Shown here in pieces: positions 30,503 through 33,447 of a stretch of DNA of 33,447 nucleotides. How positions within the stretch are numbered: the first letter of the stretch is position 1; every line of letters starts with the position of its first letter. The notes under the pieces are model-generated. The model saw only the letters and a list, made by a program, of their open reading frames with translations. It was not told where the DNA came from and ran no database searches. Source of the DNA: Terriglobia bacterium. GTDB lineage: Bacteria > Acidobacteriota > Polarisedimenticolia > Polarisedimenticolales > JAIQFR01. The stretch covers positions 1 to 33,447 of the forward strand of contig JAIQFR010000043.1 of NCBI GenBank assembly GCA_020073205.1. Reading direction: 5' to 3'. A program made the position numbers and the translations under genes.

Positions 30503-31891
30503 TCAAGCGGCGGACGCGTCCGGCCGCCGCTCGAGCCAGAGGTTGTAGAGCCACATGCCCGCCGCGGAGGCGAAGCCGATCCCCATCAGGAGCAGCCATC
30601 CGGTCGCCACGGCTCCCGGCCGCACGTCGAGCAGGCCGTCCGGCCTCGTCGATGCCCCGTCGCACATGATCTCGTTGAAGATGTACGCGCCGATCCAGCC
30701 GCTGATGAGGGCGCCGATCGCCGTCGGCAAGTTGGCGTAGCCGAGGAACAGCCCTTCCTGGCCCTTGGGCGCCATCGCGCCGATCCATTCGAAGGTGCGC
30801 GCGGCGGTGAACAGCTCCCCGACGGCGATGAGGGCCACGGTGAGGATCACGAACACCGAGCCCGCGGGCAGGCCGAACACCGACGGGGCGCGGAGCCCGC
30901 CGCCCGCGAAGAGCGGGACGAGGTTGATCACCATCGCGAGGCCGATGATCACCGTTCCGACCACGATCGAGCGCACCGCCTTCAGCTTCCCGAAGAGCTT
31001 CGTGACCAGGAGCTGGAAGCAGACGATCGTGACCGGATTGGCGGTGGTGTAGAGGTCCATCGCCGGGTTCGCCTCGACGATCTTCCCCGCGTAGAGCGGA
31101 AGCACGTTGTAGACCTGGTTGTAGAGGAACCAGAACCCGGAGAGGATCGTCAGGAAGATCGCGAAGCGCGGGTTCCGCAGCACGAGCACCATGTCGAGGA
31201 GGATCCTTCCGACCGTTCGCGCGGGGGCGGCGCGGGCGCCCTCCGGGCGGTCGGGCTCGCGAAACGTCAGGAGCACGATGAAGAACGCGGCGACGGAGCA
31301 GCCCATCGCCACCAGGTAGATGGCGCTCAAATCGGACCGGGAGGTGCGGACCCAATAGGCGACCACCCGCCCGACGATGGAGCCGATGTTGATCACCATG
31401 TAGAAGATCGCAAACGCGAGGGTCGCGCGCCCCGAGTGGGTCTTCTGAACGGTTCCGCTGATGCACGGCTTGATCACCGATCCGCCGGCGCCGATCAGTA
31501 GAATGCCGAGGACGACCGGGAGGCCGACCCCCCACCCCGCGGTGAGGTCCTTCCCCGGGATCGGCGCGAGCCGCTGTCCTCCGAACCAAACCGGGTAGCC
31601 CATGGCGAAGTAGCCGGCGGTCAGGAGGACGAACGCCACGAGGAGCGATCGCCTGAAGCCGATCTGGTCGGCGATCGTCCCGGAGAGGATCGGGAGGAAG
31701 TAGAGGAGGGCCCACAGGACCGTGCTGCTCAGGAGGCTCGGCCAGTACCTCCCGAGCCCGAGCCGCCCCAGGTAGATGACCACGAAGCTGGCCATCGAAT
31801 AGTAGGCCGCCCGCTCGAACAGCTCCGTGGTGTTCGCGACCCAGAAGGCGCGGGGGAAGCCCCGCGGCGATCTCGCGGCGTCCGTCCTCAC
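30503..31891 (-). CDS. POT/PTR-family peptide transporter
   Basis: The 462-residue protein is an MFS-type carrier with about twelve membrane helices. The N-terminus FWVANTTELFERAAYYSM is the POT (proton-coupled oligopeptide transporter) signature, with the conserved ExxER motif. The GTG start overlaps the SodC stop (GTGA), so it is the last gene of the urocanase-SodC-POT unit. It likely imports di- or tripeptides, supplying amino acids for catabolism such as histidine breakdown by the neighbouring urocanase. Confidence 0.92.
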   Translation of the reverse strand: MRTDAARSPRGFPRAFWVANTTELFERAAYYSMASFVVIYLGRLGLGRYWPSLLSSTVLWALLYFLPILSGTIADQIGFRRSLLVAFVLLTAGYFAMGYPVWFGGQRLAPIPGKDLTAGWGVGLPVVLGILLIGAGGSVIKPCISGTVQKTHSGRATLAFAIFYMVINIGSIVGRVVAYWVRTSRSDLSAIYLVAMGCSVAAFFIVLLTFREPDRPEGARAAPARTVGRILLDMVLVLRNPRFAIFLTILSGFWFLYNQVYNVLPLYAGKIVEANPAMDLYTTANPVTIVCFQLLVTKLFGKLKAVRSIVVGTVIIGLAMVINLVPLFAGGGLRAPSVFGLPAGSVFVILTVALIAVGELFTAARTFEWIGAMAPKGQEGLFLGYANLPTAIGALISGWIGAYIFNEIMCDGASTRPDGLLDVRPGAVATGWLLLMGIGFASAAGMWLYNLWLERRPDASAA

Positions 31892-32475
31892 GGCGCCAGG
31901 CGCACCACCCCGCACCCGATCCGTCCCCCGGCTCCGCCCGTCGGCTGGGTCATGAAGTCGTCGGCGGAGGCGTGCACGACCACGGCGCGCCCGAGCACGT
32001 CGCTCTCGGGCCGGCCGCCGATCGACCAGAGGTTGGTGGAGAGCGTCGTGCCCCCCTTGCCGTCCGGTCCGACCTCGATGTTCCCGATGTCGCCTCGATG
32101 GAAGGGGGAGAAGCCCCACTTGCCGTGCGCCTGGCCCGTGGGATTCCAATGCGATCCGGCCGACATCGCGTCGGGGGCGCTGCAGTCCCCCTTCTCGTGA
32201 AGGTGGACCGCGTGGGTCCCTGGCGGCGCGTTCTCCAGCCGGATCTCAAGCATCACATAGCCCGCTTTCTGGACGAACGTCGCCTGCCCGCTCATCTTGC
32301 TTCCGCTCCGCCCCTCGATCGTGGCCGCTGCGTGCTTGTCGGCCCCCTCGGCCCCCTCGGCCCCCGCGGGCGTCTCGGCCTTCCGCATGTGCACCACGTC
32401 CCTGCGGGGCGCCGAAATGGCGGGGCCCGCGGCGAGTCCGGCTGCGGCGAGGATGATCACGACCCCGTATCTCAC
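31888..32475 (-). CDS. sodC: Cu/Zn superoxide dismutase, secreted
   Basis: A 195-residue protein with a signal peptide (VRYGVVIILAAAGLAAGPAISA), a low-complexity Glu/Gly/Ala linker, and the SodC core: HAVHLHEKGDC (copper ligands HxH), GSHWNP, the FHRGDIGN zinc/loop region and AVVVHASADD, ending GGRIGCGVVRL with the conserved disulfide Cys. It removes superoxide in the periplasm. GTG 32475 follows AAAGGAG and lies one base after the urocanase stop, indicating one transcript. Confidence 0.95.
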   Translation of the reverse strand: MRYGVVIILAAAGLAAGPAISAPRRDVVHMRKAETPAGAEGAEGADKHAAATIEGRSGSKMSGQATFVQKAGYVMLEIRLENAPPGTHAVHLHEKGDCSAPDAMSAGSHWNPTGQAHGKWGFSPFHRGDIGNIEVGPDGKGGTTLSTNLWSIGGRPESDVLGRAVVVHASADDFMTQPTGGAGGRIGCGVVRLAP

Positions 32476-32476
32476 G

Positions 32477-33447
32477 TCACATCTCCTTTCGTCCGCTCCG
32501 CGATGCGCTCTTGACGGCCTCGCGCACGAGCGATTCGTCGGCGGGATTGGGCAGCGTGACGGCCATGCGCGGCTCGGATTCCATCGCTCGCCGCGCCGCG
32601 CTCTCCGCGCCCGGTTTGCGCGCCCAGGCACGGCGCGCGATGCCGTTGTTCACGTCCCAGTGGATCATCGAGCGGATTCGGCGGGCGGCGGCGGCCGTCC
32701 CGTCCGCGACCATCCCGAACCCGCCGTTGATCACCTGTCCCCAGCCGACCCCTCCCCCGTTGTGGAGGCTCACCCAGGTCGCCCCGCGAAACGCGTCGCC
32801 GATGACGTTGTGGACCGCCATGTCGGCGCAGGAGCCGCTGCCGTCCCGGAGATCGGCGGTCTCGCGATAGGGGGAGTCGGTCCCCGACACGTCGTGGTGA
32901 TCGCGGCCCAGGACCACCGGCGCCGAGATCGCGCCGTCCCGCACGGCGTCGTTGAACGCCAGCGCGATGCGGGTGCGTCCCTCGGCGTCCGCGTAGAGGA
33001 TGCGCGCCGCGGAGCCGACCACCAGCTCGTTCGCCTCGGCCTGGCGGATCCAGCGGAGGTTGTCCAGCATCTGGCGCCGGATCTCCTCCGGCGAGCGGGC
33101 CGCCATCGCCTCGAGCACGTCCCCTGCGATCCGGTCGGTGACCCTGAGGTCCCCGGTACGCCCGCTGGTGCAGACCCAGCGGAAGGGGCCGAACCCGTGG
33201 TCGAAGCACATCGGCCCCATGATGTCCTCGACGTACGACGGGTAGACGAAGCCGCCGTCCTCCCGGGTGACCCGCGCCCCCGCGGTCCTGGCCATCAGGA
33301 GGAACGCGTTCCCGTAGTCCCAAAAGCGCATGCCGCTGGCGGCCATCGCGCCGATCGACGCGACCTGACGGCGGAGGGACTCGTGGACCCGCTCCCTGAA
33401 TCCCGCCGGGTCCGCCCGCATCATCTCGTTCGCGTCCCGAAGCGAGA
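32477..33447 (-). CDS. hutU: Urocanate hydratase, C-terminal part (cut by window edge)
   Basis: The visible C-terminal 320 or so residues match urocanase: YVEDIMGPMCFDHGFGPFRWVCTSG with the conserved Cys, GRDHHDVSGTDSPYRETADL, and HNVIGDAFRGATWVSLHNGGGVGWGQ, followed by the final NAD-binding-side segment. The frame continues off the right edge (SLRDANE before the first visible Met). It adds water to urocanate in histidine degradation, using tightly bound NAD. It is the first visible gene of the unit with sodC and the POT transporter. Confidence 0.95.
   Translation of the reverse strand, partial: SLRDANEMMRADPAGFRERVHESLRRQVASIGAMAASGMRFWDYGNAFLLMARTAGARVTREDGGFVYPSYVEDIMGPMCFDHGFGPFRWVCTSGRTGDLRVTDRIAGDVLEAMAARSPEEIRRQMLDNLRWIRQAEANELVVGSAARILYADAEGRTRIALAFNDAVRDGAISAPVVLGRDHHDVSGTDSPYRETADLRDGSGSCADMAVHNVIGDAFRGATWVSLHNGGGVGWGQVINGGFGMVADGTAAAARRIRSMIHWDVNNGIARRAWARKPGAESAARRAMESEPRMAVTLPNPADESLVREAVKSASRSGRKEM

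Overview
The window holds two DNA molecules joined at an insertion sequence. Positions 230-22152 read as a complete, linearised plasmid of about 21.9 kb. Positions 23526-33447 read as bacterial chromosome. A full ISL3-type IS (22153-23525) lies between them, and the last 229 bp of an apparently identical, same-direction copy opens the window (1-229). The 8-bp sequence TTTTGATC directly abuts the inner ends of both copies (230-237 and 22145-22152). Joining the two inner ends at that octamer rebuilds one intact small membrane-protein gene with a good ribosome binding site. This is the signature of a circular plasmid that took an IS into that gene and became fused to a chromosome through the IS, either in the cell (cointegrate or IS-IS recombination) or in the assembly.

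Plasmid layout. (a) 249-6203, minus strand: a defence and modification block made of a Vsr nicking endonuclease, a 5-methylcytosine methyltransferase, two tandem GIY-YIG nucleases of Eco29kI type, a serine recombinase translationally coupled to an OLD-family ATPase/TOPRIM nuclease, and the IS-split two-helix membrane protein. (b) 6297-8037: an XRE repressor and ImmA-type metallopeptidase pair, with TGTTGA-N8-TCAACA operators ahead of the repressor and ahead of a small-protein unit that includes a DUF2188 gene. (c) 8201-9981, minus strand: SSB, a zinc-ribbon protein and a short DnaG-type primase. (d) 10089-10243: a previously unannotated candidate structured RNA with its own promoter-like and terminator-like signals and a six-pair kissing-loop interaction. 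(e) 10385-14194: a Phd-like protein, ParA, ParB, five iterons and a replication initiator. (f) 14257-14520: a second, even more heavily base-paired region in front of a Replic_Relax protein. (g) 16074-18985: a membrane-anchored coiled-coil protein coupled to a VirD4/TraD-like ATPase. (h) 19407-21870: small hypothetical genes and RadC, two of them behind related inverted-repeat leaders. No type IV secretion channel genes are present, so the plasmid looks mobilisable rather than self-transmissible.

Chromosomal side: a metallo-beta-lactamase-fold hydrolase, a membrane-anchored thioredoxin-fold protein, a secreted two-PDZ protein, a secreted Cys-rich protein with a phospholipase A2-like CxxHDxC motif, two small membrane proteins, gamma-glutamyltransferase, and a urocanase-SodC-POT transporter cluster. 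GC content is visibly higher here than in the plasmid. The gene set suggests a GC-rich, probably Gram-negative, environmental bacterium with oxidative metabolism (Acidobacteriota-, Eisenbacteria- or Myxococcota-like). The sequence alone does not fix the phylum. All alignments and RNA foldings were done by eye.
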